Assembly: GCA_964369355.1 (NCBI GenBank)
Contig: CAYJEO010000004.1
Span: 1-59,321, forward strand
Length of the DNA stretch: 59,321 bases
Source: CAYJEO01 sp964369355
GTDB taxonomy: Bacteria; Bacillota_I; Bacilli_A; RF39; UBA660
Reading direction: 5' to 3'
Shown here piece by piece: positions 1 through 9,431 of this stretch. Within the stretch, counting starts at the first letter, position 1. The number at the start of each line of letters is the position of its first letter. Under the pieces are notes generated by a model. The model did no database searches, was not told the origin of the DNA, and saw only the letters and a program-made list of their open reading frames with translations. Both the position numbers and the translations under genes were made by a program.

Positions 1-625
1 TAAATGAAGTTCTAGATACACATAAGTCTTGTAATCCTGGTTTAATAAAATTATTTACTATTTCATTTTTACGACTAATAGGCTCGATAAATGTTGGATT
101 TTGTTCTATATATTCTTCTAACCATTTAGTGTAATTAGATAATTTTAAAAAGTATGCCTCTTCTTTATTTTGGTACACTTCTCTACCACAATCTGGACAT
201 TTACCATCTACTAATTGTGTTTCTGAAAAAAATGATTCACAAGGAGTACAGTATAAACCTTCATAATAACTTTTATAAATATCACCTTGATCATATAATT
301 TTTTAAATATTTTAGAAACAATTTCTTTATGAGTAGGATTAGTAGTTCTAACAAATTTGTCATAACTAGTATTCATTACATCCCATATTCTTCTAACTTC
401 TAAAGCTATTTCATCTACATACTCTTGCGTAGGTATTCCACTTTCTAAAGCTTTTTGTTCTATTTTCTCACCGTGTTCATCTGTTCCTGTTTGAAAATAA
501 ACATCATAACCTTCTAATCTTTTAAATCTTGCTATTGCATCAGCTAAAACTATTTCATATGTATTTCCAATATGAGGTTTTGATGATGTATAAGCAATTG
601 CTGTTGATAAATAAAATTTTTCCAT
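1..625 (-). CDS. metG: Methionyl-tRNA synthetase, N-terminal part (cut by the window edge)
   Basis: Charges tRNA-Met with methionine in the cytoplasm. About 208 N-terminal residues are visible, starting MEKFYLSTAIAY from an ATG at 623-625 behind an AGGAGG-type site. The class I HIGH-type signature is seen as KPHIGN, followed by TGTDEHGEK. A Cys4 zinc knuckle has two CxxC pairs (CTPC and CPDC) at about residues 125-150. The KMSKS loop and anticodon domain lie outside the window. The gene sits directly behind a Met-specific T-box leader. The open frame reaches the window edge without a stop, so nothing indicates a broken gene. Confidence 0.95.
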   Translation of the reverse strand, partial: MEKFYLSTAIAYTSSKPHIGNTYEIVLADAIARFKRLEGYDVYFQTGTDEHGEKIEQKALESGIPTQEYVDEIALEVRRIWDVMNTSYDKFVRTTNPTHKEIVSKIFKKLYDQGDIYKSYYEGLYCTPCESFFSETQLVDGKCPDCGREVYQNKEEAYFLKLSNYTKWLEEYIEQNPTFIEPISRKNEIVNNFIKPGLQDLCVSRTSF

Positions 626-653
626 ATTTTTTCCTCCTTTTATCTAATAGAAA

Positions 654-866
654 TAAAAAAACGCCCTATAATAAGGACGTGATTGACGTGGTACCACCTT
701 AATTCATGTATTTCTACACCTTATGTATTTAACGCATACCAGACGGAATAACCTATTAGATTAAACAATTCCAGAACCATTCGATATAAGTCTTTTTATT
801 TGCTCTCACCTTATGCAAACTCTCTTTGAAAAAAACATTATACTTCTTTCCTTCATCACTTTTGAT
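654..866 (-). promoter_or_regulatory. T-box riboswitch of metG (Met specifier AUG)
   Basis: The minus-strand leader carries the T-box core AAGGTGGTACCACG at 699-687, which pairs with the NCCA end of uncharged tRNA. Stem I contains GAGAGTTTGCATAAGG. The specifier triplet ATG is at 780-778, followed by GTTCTGG. The leader ends in a terminator at 680-661 (ACGTCC paired with GGGCGT) and a T run at 660-654. By the known T-box mechanism, uncharged tRNA-Met should favour the antiterminator and switch metG on. Confidence 0.93.
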
Positions 867-872
867 GTCAAT

Positions 873-901
873 AATATAACATATTATATGCTACAATTCA
901 A
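873..901 (-). promoter_or_regulatory. Promoter of the metG T-box transcript
   Basis: A sigma-A type promoter TTGAAT-N17-TATATT reads leftward and ends about 7 nt before the first T-box stem. It overlaps the last codons of spoVT, so metG can be transcribed separately from the gene upstream. A second TATAAT at 888-883 is nearby but has no well-spaced -35. Confidence 0.6.
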
Positions 902-1415
902 GATATTTCTCTAAAAAATGGTTTATTATGGTTATTATTTTTATATCTTCTTCATTTATTTTTTCTTTTTCACATAAAATTAGAATTGACCCAACGACAT
1001 CACCATTTACTAATAATGGCCTAAAATAGTAGTTTGTTAATATCAGTTCTTCTTTTATTATTATGCCTTCATGGTTATTATTTAATATGTCTTTTCTGTT
1101 ATTTATTTTATTTAAGTAATCACTTGCTATTGTATAATTTAATAATTCTTTTTTATAATTACCTGATAAAGATATTACTTTATCTAGATCCGTAATCAAA
1201 ATTGTTTTTTTTATATTTAAATTAATAGCAGTTGTTAAATATGATGCAATATCACTTATTTTATTTAACAAAGAATGTTTTTTTAAAATAATAGTATCTT
1301 CATTTACACTTATTTCTACATTTTCTCCATCTTTTATTCTAAATGATTTTCTTATTTCTTTTGGTATTACAATACGACCTAATTCATCTATTCTTCTTAC
1401 AATTCCGGTTGTCAC
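891..1415 (-). CDS. spoVT: SpoVT-like AbrB-family transcription regulator
   Basis: 174 residues, close to the 178 of B. subtilis SpoVT. The N-terminal swapped-hairpin AbrB DNA-binding domain covers residues 1-50 (GIVRRIDELGRIVIPKEIR). The rest resembles the GAF-like C-terminal domain. It starts with GTG at 1415 behind GAGG. In B. subtilis, pth, mfd and spoVT are neighbours, as here, which supports orthology rather than a generic AbrB protein. SpoVT regulates late forespore genes in spore formers. Nothing in the window shows whether this organism sporulates, so its targets are unknown. Confidence 0.85.
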   Translation of the reverse strand: MTTGIVRRIDELGRIVIPKEIRKSFRIKDGENVEISVNEDTIILKKHSLLNKISDIASYLTTAINLNIKKTILITDLDKVISLSGNYKKELLNYTIASDYLNKINNRKDILNNNHEGIIIKEELILTNYYFRPLLVNGDVVGSILILCEKEKINEEDIKIITIINHFLEKYLEL

Positions 1416-1504
1416 TATATAAACCTCTTTTCTATATAATTATAATTTTCTAAAATATTATATTTATACTTATTTTATTAATTTTTATATTTTTTAATAA
1501 AATG

Positions 1505-1532
1505 TTGAAAAAATTTAAAAAAATGCTATAAT
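1505..1532 (+). promoter_or_regulatory. Promoter of the CBS-pyrophosphatase gene
   Basis: TTGAAA at 1505-1510, a 16-nt spacer and TATAAT at 1527-1532. The TG at 1524-1525 makes an extended -10 (TGCTATAAT). It lies 27 nt before the chosen ATG, in the divergent interval with spoVT. Confidence 0.75.
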
Positions 1533-1558
1533 GTTTGTATTCGAAAAGGAGTTTTTTT

Positions 1559-3181
1559 ATGGAAAAAATATATGTTGCTGGTCACAGAAAACCAGATACG
1601 GATAGTATTAGTTCTGCTATTGCATTATCATATTTGAAAAATAAATTAGGTATGAACACTATTCCAGTTGCTTTAAGTGATATAAATTTAGAAACTAAAT
1701 TTGCACTTGATTACTTTAATGTTGAAGAACCTATGTTTTTAAATGATGTTAAAGTAAAAATAAAAGATGTTAATTATAAAACAAATTATTTTATTGACGG
1801 TAATGAATCTATTTTCAAAGGTTATAACTTAATGCAAGAAGAAAATTTAAGTAAAATACCTGTTGTAGATAATAATCAAAACTTTATTGGTGTTTTAGGT
1901 ATGAAAGATATTGCTAAAGATCAAATTGAAGGTAATTTTAAAAAATTAAATTCTACTTATGAAAATATTTTAGCAACATTAAAAGGTGTTGAAGTGTTAA
2001 AGTTCAACGAAAACATAGAAGGAAATATTGTAATAGCTTCTTTAAAAAGTACTACTTTTATGGAAACTGTTGAATTAGACAAAGACGATATTTTAATAAT
2101 TGGTGATCGTCATAGCTTAATTGAATATGCTGTTAATTCATCTGTTAAGTTAATCATATTAACAGGAGATTCTCATATTAAAGAAGAACATATTGAGATT
2201 GCTAAGAAAAATAAAGTAAATATTATTAAAACATCTTATTTAACTTTAAGAACATCTAAATTAATTAGTTTAACTAATTCAATTAATTCAATAACTTCTA
2301 CTAATCGTATATTATGTGTAGATATTAATGATAACGTATCTGATTTCATTGAAATTGCTAATAAAACTAAATATAGTTACTATCCTGTTATTGATAAGGA
2401 AAATGTATGTCATGGTTTAGTTAGATTATCTGATTTAAATGAAAAACGTAAAAAACAAGTTATTTTAGTTGACCATAATAGTATTTCCCAATCTATTGAA
2501 GGTATTGAAGAAGCAGAGATTTTAGAAATAGTTGACCACCATAATATAGGTAATATCGCTACTAGTCTTCCAATTAATTTTAGAAATATGACAGTTGGTT
2601 CTACTAACACTATTGTCTATCAAATGTTTAAAGAAAATAATATTGAAATTCCTGCTAATATTGCCGGGATGATGCTTTCTGGTATTTTATCTGATACACT
2701 AATATTAAAATCACCTACTACAACTAGTTTAGATGAAACTACTTTAGTTGAATTAAGTAAAATTGCTGGTATTGATTATAAAGAATACGGATTAAAAATG
2801 ATTAAAGCTGGTGCTTCTTTAAAGGGAAAAAATAAAGAAGATATTATTTATCAAGACTTTAAAGTTTATCCTTTAGGTAGTTCTAAAATGGGTATTGGTC
2901 AAATATCTACAACTAATCCTGAGGATGTATTAGATGAATTAAATGAATATAGTTCGATTGTTGAAAATATAGCTTTTAATAATAATTATGATTTAGTAGC
3001 ATTTTTCGTTACTGATATATTAACTAACGGTTCTTATGTTTTATATAATAAGAATTCTGAAGGTATTATTAAAAATAGTTTTAATTTATCAGATATTAAA
3101 CAAGGTTCTTATTTACAAGATGTTGTATCTAGAAAATTACAAGTTATTCCTGCTATTTTAGATAATTCTGATAGTAAGTAA
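1559..3181 (+). CDS. ppaC: Manganese-dependent inorganic pyrophosphatase with CBS and DRTGG domains
   Basis: Hydrolyses pyrophosphate to phosphate in the cytoplasm. The protein has 540 residues. The DHH phosphoesterase start AGHRKPDTDS carries metal ligands H9, D13 and D15. A CBS-pair/DRTGG insert (about residues 65-300) follows, then the VDHN and VDHHN motifs and the C-terminal DHHA2 domain. Family II enzymes without the insert have about 310 residues, so this is the CBS-regulated subtype, known to respond to adenine nucleotides. ATG 1559 is chosen because AGGAG lies 7 nt upstream; the in-frame TTG at 1535 has no such site. It is the only plus-strand gene left of the origin. Confidence 0.93.
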   Translation: MEKIYVAGHRKPDTDSISSAIALSYLKNKLGMNTIPVALSDINLETKFALDYFNVEEPMFLNDVKVKIKDVNYKTNYFIDGNESIFKGYNLMQEENLSKIPVVDNNQNFIGVLGMKDIAKDQIEGNFKKLNSTYENILATLKGVEVLKFNENIEGNIVIASLKSTTFMETVELDKDDILIIGDRHSLIEYAVNSSVKLIILTGDSHIKEEHIEIAKKNKVNIIKTSYLTLRTSKLISLTNSINSITSTNRILCVDINDNVSDFIEIANKTKYSYYPVIDKENVCHGLVRLSDLNEKRKKQVILVDHNSISQSIEGIEEAEILEIVDHHNIGNIATSLPINFRNMTVGSTNTIVYQMFKENNIEIPANIAGMMLSGILSDTLILKSPTTTSLDETTLVELSKIAGIDYKEYGLKMIKAGASLKGKNKEDIIYQDFKVYPLGSSKMGIGQISTTNPEDVLDELNEYSSIVENIAFNNNYDLVAFFVTDILTNGSYVLYNKNSEGIIKNSFNLSDIKQGSYLQDVVSRKLQVIPAILDNSDSK

Positions 3182-3216
3182 TTAAAAACACAGTATTTCT
3201 ACTGTGTCTTTTTTAT
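3181..3216. terminator. Bidirectional terminator between ppaC and mfd
   Basis: An 8-bp stem (ACACAGTA 3188-3195 with TACTGTGT 3200-3207, loop TTTC) has T runs on both strands. It ends the convergent ppaC and mfd transcripts. The mfd stop codon lies inside the hairpin. Confidence 0.85.
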
Positions 3217-6200
3217 ATTATTTTTTATAATTTCTACTAATTCAATTAAATAGTAAACAAAGTGTTTGTCTAATTTTATAGTGTCTAATATTAATGTCAA
3301 TTTATTTAATTTCATTTGGAATCTAATCATTCTAGATAATTTCATTGCTTCTAAAAATAATGTTTCTCCATTAATATTATTAGTCAATTCTTTGGTTAAT
3401 GTTATTTCTACACTATTTTTATTTTGTCTTATTCTTTCAATGCTTATAGTAGAAGCTAGTTTTTCAAACCATTCTTCATGCATATATATGATTAAATCTT
3501 CACTTAATTTGCCAAAACGGTCTTCTAATTCTTCTTTTACTTCGTTTAGTGTTTCTTTATTTGTAATACTATTTATTTTTTTATGTATTTCTATTTTCAA
3601 GTCTGTATCCATTATATAATCATCACTAATACTAGTAGCTACTTCTATTAATGGTTGATTTTCTTCTTGCTCTTCTTCTATTTTGTTTCCTTTTAATTTT
3701 TCTACTTCTTCATTTAACATTTTCAAGAAAAGTTCTATCCCTATTGAGTCTACAAATCCAGCTTGCTCTTGTCCTAAAATATCTCCAGCGCCTCTAATTG
3801 CCATATCACGCATTGCTATTGCAAATCCGCTTCCGAGTTCTGTAAAGTCTTTTATTACTTTTAATCTTTTTGTTGCTATTTCTGTTAATATTTTTTTCTT
3901 GTCATACATTAAATAACAATATGCAATTCGTTGTGATCTACCGACTCTTCCTCTTATTTGATAAAGTTGAGATAATCCAAATCTATCTGCATCCATAATT
4001 AGTAAAGTATTCGCTCTTGGAATGTCTATTCCTGTTTCTATTATAGTTGTACATAGTAAGACATCGTATTCATGATTTGTAAATTTATACATGACATCTT
4101 CTAATTCATTTTTATCCATTCTACCATGAGCTGTTACTATTCTTGCTTCTGGTACTAATTTTTGAATTTCTTCTTTTTTAGTTTCCATATCATCTATTCT
4201 ATTATATAAAATAAATGTTTGTCCTTCTCTTGATAATTCCTTATATATAGCGTCTTTTATTATTTGTGTATTTTCGGCTAAAACGTAAGTTTGGACTGGT
4301 AGTTTATTTACTGGTGGAGTTTCTATTAATGATAAACTTCTAATTCCTGTCATAGACATTTGTAATGTTCTTGGTATTGGTGTTGCAGATAAAGTTAATA
4401 TATCTATATTATTTTTAAATGTTTTTATTTTTTCTTTGTGTTTCACGCCAAATCTTTGCTCTTCATCTATAACTAATAGTCCTAAATCTTTAAATTCAAT
4501 ATCATCACTTAGTATTCTATGAGTCCCTATTATTAAATCAACTTTTCCTTCTTTGATTTTTTGTATTTCTTTTTTTAATTGAGACGGTTTTATAAATCTA
4601 TTTATCAAACTAATATTTACTGGGAATGATTTAAAACGTTCTATAGCGTTATTATAGTGTTGGCTTGATAAAATCGTAGTTGGACATAGTAAAGCTACTT
4701 GTTTTTTTGATAGTATAGCTTTAAATATTGCTCTAAATGCTACTTCTGTTTTACCATAGCCAACATCTCCACATAATAATCTATCCATTGGATTTGCTTT
4801 TTCCATATCTTTTTTTATTTCATTTGTTACTTTTATTTGGTCTTCTGTTTCATTATAGGCAAATTCACTTTCAAATATAATCTGGTTTTCATCATCTTTA
4901 TCAAATTTATATCCAATTGCTGACTCTCTTTTTGCATAAAGTTCTAATAGTTCTTTGGCTATACTTTCTATTTTTTTTCTAGTTCTTAATTTTGTTTTTT
5001 GCCATTCTGTTCCGCCTAATTTATTTAATTTAGGTATTGCACCTTCTTTTGATGAATACTTATTTATTAAATCTATTTTTTCCACAGGAATGTATAATTT
5101 ATCACTATTTTTATATTCCACTTCTAAATAGTCTTTTTCTAAATTGTTTTTAATTATTTTTTTAATTCCTAAATATCTTCCAATACCATGTTTGTTGTGT
5201 ACTACATAATCTCCTATAGATAATTTAGTTATGTCTTTTATTCTAGTACCCATTCTAAAATTAGATTTATAATTTATGTTTGATTCCTTTTTATTAAATA
5301 GTTCGTTTTCACTTATCACTACATAGTTGTCTATAATAAATCCGTTTTCGATATTTTTAATAATTAAATTAACTTTATTTTCTATTAAATTATATTCATC
5401 TGTTTGAATAAATAATTCGTTATCAAATTGATCTATTACTTTATTTATTTTATACCTATTAGATAAACATATAACCACTGTTTTTGTTTTTGTATAATCT
5501 AATATTCTTTTTTTTATATTTTCTAAATTACCATCTAATATATCTATAGTACTAGACTTAAATAATAAGTCATTTTTTGATATAAAATTATTTAGTGTTT
5601 CAAATACGTAATTGTCATATTTATATGTATTTTCAAATAAATTCATATAATTAATGTCTTCATCTTCATTTGATTTTTGATATTCCAACATTTCTTCTAA
5701 TAATAACTTATTAGCATTTTTTATATCATTTAAATTTATATAACAAATGTCCATTTCATCAAAATAACTTTCAATGTTGTTATACCCTTCATACTTTACT
5801 ATTTCTCTATGTTTTAAACCAAATGTATCATTGTTAGTTATAAATTCAGTAATAGGTTCTATTGTTATTTCTTTTATTTCTTCATATGTTTTTTGTGTAT
5901 CTATATTAAATAATCTTATTGAAGTTATTTCATCTCCCCAAAATTCTATTCTTACTGGATTTTTTGATGAAATTGGAAAAATATCCACAACAAAACCCCG
6001 AATTGCTATGTCTCCGGTTTTATTTATAACAGTTTCTTTTATGTATCCTATATTAAATAATTTATCTACTAATTCTTTTATTTCTAAAATATTTCCTATT
6101 TTTAATTTTATTTTACTATTTATAAATGTTTCTTTTTTAGGAAGATATCTTAAATATCCCATTAAATTAGTAACTACTATATTAGTTTTATTGTTTATTA

Positions 6201-6471
6201 TGTTATTAATAGTTTCTAATCTTGTATATTTTAATTCTGGGGATATTGCTAATGCTTCACTTGTTAAAAAGTCATCCATAGGAAATATTGTTGTAGTTTC
6301 ATTATAATTCAATAGTGATTTATATAGTTTATTAGCTTCGTATAAAGTATTTGTCACTATTAATTTTGGTTTATTATTTTTGAGTAAATTATTTATATAT
6401 ATACATTTTAATTCATCTGTTAGTCCTATTATGTTTTTTTCTTTTGTATCTTTAAATAGATTGTTAAACAT
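3199..6471 (-). CDS. mfd: Transcription-repair coupling factor Mfd
   Basis: ATP-driven translocase that removes RNA polymerase stalled at lesions and recruits UvrA. 1090 residues against about 1150-1180 in most bacteria, so slightly compact. Order: UvrB-like N-terminal module, RNA-polymerase-interacting domain near residue 410 (IGDYVVHNKHGIGRYLG), Walker A GDVGYGKT near 570, DEEQ box near 672 followed by RFG, motif III SATPIPRT, helicase C domain with QIRGRVGR, and the C-terminal UvrA-binding domain. It lies downstream of pth with a hairpin between, so it may be transcribed partly on its own. Confidence 0.97.
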   Translation of the reverse strand: MFNNLFKDTKEKNIIGLTDELKCIYINNLLKNNKPKLIVTNTLYEANKLYKSLLNYNETTTIFPMDDFLTSEALAISPELKYTRLETINNIINNKTNIVVTNLMGYLRYLPKKETFINSKIKLKIGNILEIKELVDKLFNIGYIKETVINKTGDIAIRGFVVDIFPISSKNPVRIEFWGDEITSIRLFNIDTQKTYEEIKEITIEPITEFITNNDTFGLKHREIVKYEGYNNIESYFDEMDICYINLNDIKNANKLLLEEMLEYQKSNEDEDINYMNLFENTYKYDNYVFETLNNFISKNDLLFKSSTIDILDGNLENIKKRILDYTKTKTVVICLSNRYKINKVIDQFDNELFIQTDEYNLIENKVNLIIKNIENGFIIDNYVVISENELFNKKESNINYKSNFRMGTRIKDITKLSIGDYVVHNKHGIGRYLGIKKIIKNNLEKDYLEVEYKNSDKLYIPVEKIDLINKYSSKEGAIPKLNKLGGTEWQKTKLRTRKKIESIAKELLELYAKRESAIGYKFDKDDENQIIFESEFAYNETEDQIKVTNEIKKDMEKANPMDRLLCGDVGYGKTEVAFRAIFKAILSKKQVALLCPTTILSSQHYNNAIERFKSFPVNISLINRFIKPSQLKKEIQKIKEGKVDLIIGTHRILSDDIEFKDLGLLVIDEEQRFGVKHKEKIKTFKNNIDILTLSATPIPRTLQMSMTGIRSLSLIETPPVNKLPVQTYVLAENTQIIKDAIYKELSREGQTFILYNRIDDMETKKEEIQKLVPEARIVTAHGRMDKNELEDVMYKFTNHEYDVLLCTTIIETGIDIPRANTLLIMDADRFGLSQLYQIRGRVGRSQRIAYCYLMYDKKKILTEIATKRLKVIKDFTELGSGFAIAMRDMAIRGAGDILGQEQAGFVDSIGIELFLKMLNEEVEKLKGNKIEEEQEENQPLIEVATSISDDYIMDTDLKIEIHKKINSITNKETLNEVKEELEDRFGKLSEDLIIYMHEEWFEKLASTISIERIRQNKNSVEITLTKELTNNINGETLFLEAMKLSRMIRFQMKLNKLTLILDTIKLDKHFVYYLIELVEIIKNNIKKTQ

Positions 6472-6492
6472 ATATACACTCTTTCTTGCACA

Positions 6493-6520
6493 AAACTGAT
6501 ACTTTTAGTATCAGTTCTTT
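6493..6520 (-). terminator. Hairpin at the end of pth
   Basis: A 10-bp perfect stem, AACTGATACT (6494-6503) with AGTATCAGTT (6507-6516) and a 3-nt loop, contains the pth stop codon. Only four Ts follow on the minus strand, so termination is probably partial and mfd may be reached by read-through. Confidence 0.6.
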
Positions 6521-7068
6521 TTATTATATTTATTCATTAAATTATCAAATGATAGTAAGAAGTAATCATTTAATACATTTAATGTTGTTTCTTTTACTTC
6601 TTTTAATATTGTCTGTTCTTCTTTAGAAAATTTACCTAGAACATGAGCTTTTAGTTCATCTGTTCTTGATATTCCTATTTTGATTCTTTTATATTCTTTT
6701 GAACCTATATTTTGTTCAATATCTTTTAACCCATTATGACCAGCTGATGATCCATTAGCTTTTATTTTTATATTTCCTATTTTAATATCTAAATCATCAT
6801 GAATTATTAATATATCTTCTTTATCTATTTTAAAGAAATCCATATACTTTTTTACTACTATTCCAGATAGATTCATATATTTTTGTGGTTTTAATAAAAT
6901 AATTTTTTCATTTTTTATTTTTATTTCATTATATAATCCATTAAATTTTTCTTTATCTATTTTAATATTGTTTTGTTGTGCAAATAAAGTGATTATATCA
7001 AAACCAATATTGTGTCTCGTATCATCATATTGCTTACCTGGATTTCCAAGCCCTACTATTAATTTCAT
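6511..7068 (-). CDS. pth: Peptidyl-tRNA hydrolase
   Basis: Releases peptides from tRNAs dropped by stalled ribosomes. 185 residues, normal for the family. The N-terminal GLGNPGKQYDDTRHNIGF includes the catalytic His of the RHN triplet. KPQKYMNLSG, IHDDLD (catalytic Asp) and GHNGLKDI follow. The stop is TGA. It starts 4 nt after the end of rsmI, suggesting translation from the same mRNA. In B. subtilis pth also sits just upstream of the mfd-spoVT block. Confidence 0.96.
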   Translation of the reverse strand: MKLIVGLGNPGKQYDDTRHNIGFDIITLFAQQNNIKIDKEKFNGLYNEIKIKNEKIILLKPQKYMNLSGIVVKKYMDFFKIDKEDILIIHDDLDIKIGNIKIKANGSSAGHNGLKDIEQNIGSKEYKRIKIGISRTDELKAHVLGKFSKEEQTILKEVKETTLNVLNDYFLLSFDNLMNKYNKKN

Positions 7069-7072
7069 ATTT

Positions 7073-7909
7073 TTACTCCCCGTGATAAGTATTGTAAACT
7101 TGACTCTTTGGAATATTTCTTTCTTTTGCTACTATTTTTATAGCTTCTTTACTAGAAATACCTTCTTTTATGTATAAGTTTACATGTTCGATTATTGTCA
7201 AATTATCGTAAGTTTTTTCTTCTTTATTACCTTCTAAAACGATAACCATTTCACCTTTTGCATCTTTTATTTGCTCTAAAACTTCTAAAACAGTTCCACG
7301 ATATACTTCTTCATATCGCTTAGTTATTTCCCGGGAAATACTTATTTGTCTATTTCCCAAAGTTTCATGTATTGAATTTAATGTTTTTTCAATTCTATGA
7401 GGTGACTCATAAAAAATCAAAGTTGCTTTAATATCTTTTAATTCAGAAAGTTCTTGTTTTCTTTTTCCTTCTTTGTTATTTAAAAAACCATAGAATAAAA
7501 AAGGTTGTGGTGATAATCCTGACATTATTAATGCGGGTATTAAAGCTGTTGCTCCTGGTAATGACACCACATTATAATTATTTTCAATTGCTAATGCAGC
7601 TAAAATATATCCTGGATCACTAATTGCTGGAGTTCCTCTATCTGATACTACTCCTACATTTTTTCCTTCTTTTAAAAATTCTAACATTTTATTTTTTGCA
7701 ATATCTTCATTATGTAAATGACTTGCCATCATTCTTTTTTTTATTTCTAATGATTTTAGTAATAAACCTGTTTCTCTAGTATCTTCTGAAAATATAACAT
7801 CTACTGACTTTAATATTTCTATTGCTCTAAATGTTATGTCCTGCATATTGCCAATTGGAGTTGGTATTAGATAAACTGTTGGACTATTATCATAACTTTT
7901 TTGTGACAT
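7073..7909 (-). CDS. rsmI: 16S rRNA (cytidine1402-2'-O)-methyltransferase RsmI
   Basis: Methylates the ribose of C1402 in the decoding centre with SAM. 278 residues of the tetrapyrrole-methylase fold: YLIPTPIGNMQDIT at the start, then FSEDTRET, VSDRGTPAISDPG (SAM-binding glycine-rich loop), LPGATALIPAL and FYESPHRIEKT. It follows trmN6 at 9 nt, the order seen in B. subtilis (yabB-yazA-rsmI) without yazA. The coding sequence contains a perfect ATTTCCCGGGAAAT palindrome, which forces a CGG arginine codon that looks out of place in such an AT-rich gene. Confidence 0.96.
   Translation of the reverse strand: MSQKSYDNSPTVYLIPTPIGNMQDITFRAIEILKSVDVIFSEDTRETGLLLKSLEIKKRMMASHLHNEDIAKNKMLEFLKEGKNVGVVSDRGTPAISDPGYILAALAIENNYNVVSLPGATALIPALIMSGLSPQPFLFYGFLNNKEGKRKQELSELKDIKATLIFYESPHRIEKTLNSIHETLGNRQISISREITKRYEEVYRGTVLEVLEQIKDAKGEMVIVLEGNKEEKTYDNLTIIEHVNLYIKEGISSKEAIKIVAKERNIPKSQVYNTYHGE
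7326..7339. promoter_or_regulatory. Perfect Noc-binding palindrome inside rsmI
   Basis: ATTTCCCGGGAAAT, a 14/14 match to the Noc-binding site known from B. subtilis. A half-site ATTTCCCA follows at 7352-7359. It lies in the codons for S-I-S-R-E-I-T of rsmI. Confidence 0.7.
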
Positions 7910-7918
7910 TTTATCACC

Positions 7919-8638
7919 TCACTTAAAATATTTTTTCACTTCTTCTGTATATTCCCCATTATCTTCGTGAACATATAATGGATTTAGTATTTTTAATCCT
8001 GGTTTTCCGTTTTTTATTCCTTCAATTAATACTGTGTTTGCTTCTGTATTTTGTTTAGGATGAACAAACTGTATTCTTTTTGGTTCTATATTATTATTTT
8101 TCATTGCTTGAATTATATCAACTAGTCTATCTGGTCTATGGACAAGTGCCAATGTTGCATTATTTTTTAATATCTTTTTACTTATTTTGCATATTTGTTC
8201 TAAATTTAAAGTTATTTCATGCCTTGCTATAGTTTTATAATCTGTTTTATTTAATTTTGAATTTTGTTCCACTTTAAAAAAAGGCGGATTACATGTAATA
8301 AGGTCAAAACTATCTGTTTTAATTTGTTTGTAATATTCATTTATATCATCATTTATTAATTCGATTCTATTTTCTAGATTATTTATTTTAATTGATTCTT
8401 TCGCAAGTTCAAATACGTCCTCTTGAATTTCTATTGCTTTTATTTTAGCTTCAGTTAGAGTAGTTAATATTATAGGAATAGGCGCATTACCTGTTCCTAT
8501 ATCTAATATATTTTTTACATTTTTGTTTATAGTAACAAAATTTGGTAAAAGTACTGAATCTAAAGAGAAATTGAACATTTGCGTATTTTGAACAATATAT
8601 AAATTTTTATACCCTAGTAAGTGATTCTTTACATTCAT
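7919..8638 (-). CDS. trmN6: tRNA1(Val) (adenine37-N6)-methyltransferase family protein
   Basis: 239-residue SAM-dependent methyltransferase. The SAM-binding motif DIGTGNAPIPI lies near residue 45, and the N6-adenine signature CNPPFF at about 115-120. This is the YabB/TrmN6 family, which modifies A37 of tRNA-Val in E. coli; the tRNA target here is inferred. Its ATG at 8638 lies 32 nt inside the end of ricT in another frame, so the two are probably translationally coupled. In B. subtilis yabA lies between these two genes; it is missing here. Confidence 0.85.
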   Translation of the reverse strand: MNVKNHLLGYKNLYIVQNTQMFNFSLDSVLLPNFVTINKNVKNILDIGTGNAPIPIILTTLTEAKIKAIEIQEDVFELAKESIKINNLENRIELINDDINEYYKQIKTDSFDLITCNPPFFKVEQNSKLNKTDYKTIARHEITLNLEQICKISKKILKNNATLALVHRPDRLVDIIQAMKNNNIEPKRIQFVHPKQNTEANTVLIEGIKNGKPGLKILNPLYVHEDNGEYTEEVKKYFK

Positions 8639-9431
8639 CGCAGTTTGGTTTTTCCTTTTTAAATTCTATTAATCCTTTTTTATCAATTAAAACTTTATAT
8701 GTTCCTTTAAATATATCTATAGACTTAACAATACCTATACCTTCTTCTGTTTCTATTTGCATTCCTACTTTTGGCAATATTTTTTTGCATAAAGTATATG
8801 TTTCATTTTCATACTTTAAACAACATTTTAATCTCCCACAGCTTCCATTTATTTTACTTGGATTTAAAGCTATTCCTTGATTTTTTGCCATATTAATTGA
8901 TACAGTATCAAAATCATTTAAAAAAGCTCCGCAACATAATTTTCTACCACAAGGTCCTAAACCTCCGACTTCTTTTGCTTTATCCCTAACCCCTACTTGT
9001 CTAAGTTCTATTCTAGTTTTATATAATGCAGCTAATTGTTTAGCTAAAGTTCTAAAATCTACTCTATTATCTGAAATAAATTGAAATACTAATTGTTCTC
9101 TATCAAATGTAAAGGTTGCGTCTATTACACTCATTTCCAAATTCAATTTTTTTACTAATTCTTTGCATTTTTCTAAAGCTTCTTTTGACTCTTTTAAATT
9201 TTTCAAATGTTTTTGATAATCGTTTTTAGTCGATATTCTAACAACTTTTTTTAAAGGAGTTTTAATTTTACTATCTTCTAGTTCTATAACTTCTGTTATC
9301 GATTTAGCAAATTGTAAACCTTGTTCTGTTTCCACTATGACTGTTAAATTTTTTTTAATTTTAAAGTCTTGTGGATCAAAATAGTACATTTTCCCTTTTT
9401 CTTTGAATGTTATTCCTACTACTTTTATCAT
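8607..9431 (-). CDS. ricT: RicT (PSP1 domain protein, YaaT)
   Basis: 274 residues of the PSP1/RicT family. In B. subtilis RicT forms an iron-sulphur Y-complex with RicA and RicF that helps RNase Y mature mRNAs and affects sporulation, competence and biofilms. Conserved cysteines are visible at about 157-165 (GPCGRKLCCG) and about 200-207 (GSCGRLKCC). RicA and RicF are not in the window. Its start overlaps the holB stop by ATGA at 9428-9431, so the two are coupled. Confidence 0.93.
   Translation of the reverse strand: MIKVVGITFKEKGKMYYFDPQDFKIKKNLTVIVETEQGLQFAKSITEVIELEDSKIKTPLKKVVRISTKNDYQKHLKNLKESKEALEKCKELVKKLNLEMSVIDATFTFDREQLVFQFISDNRVDFRTLAKQLAALYKTRIELRQVGVRDKAKEVGGLGPCGRKLCCGAFLNDFDTVSINMAKNQGIALNPSKINGSCGRLKCCLKYENETYTLCKKILPKVGMQIETEEGIGIVKSIDIFKGTYKVLIDKKGLIEFKKEKPNCDECKESLTRV

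Noticed and set aside
5774..6307. Long plus-strand frames opposite mfd, dnaX, gyrB, mnmG and noc
   Set aside because: Antisense shadows: no ribosome sites, hydrophobic or low-complexity translations, and the opposite strand carries clear conserved genes.
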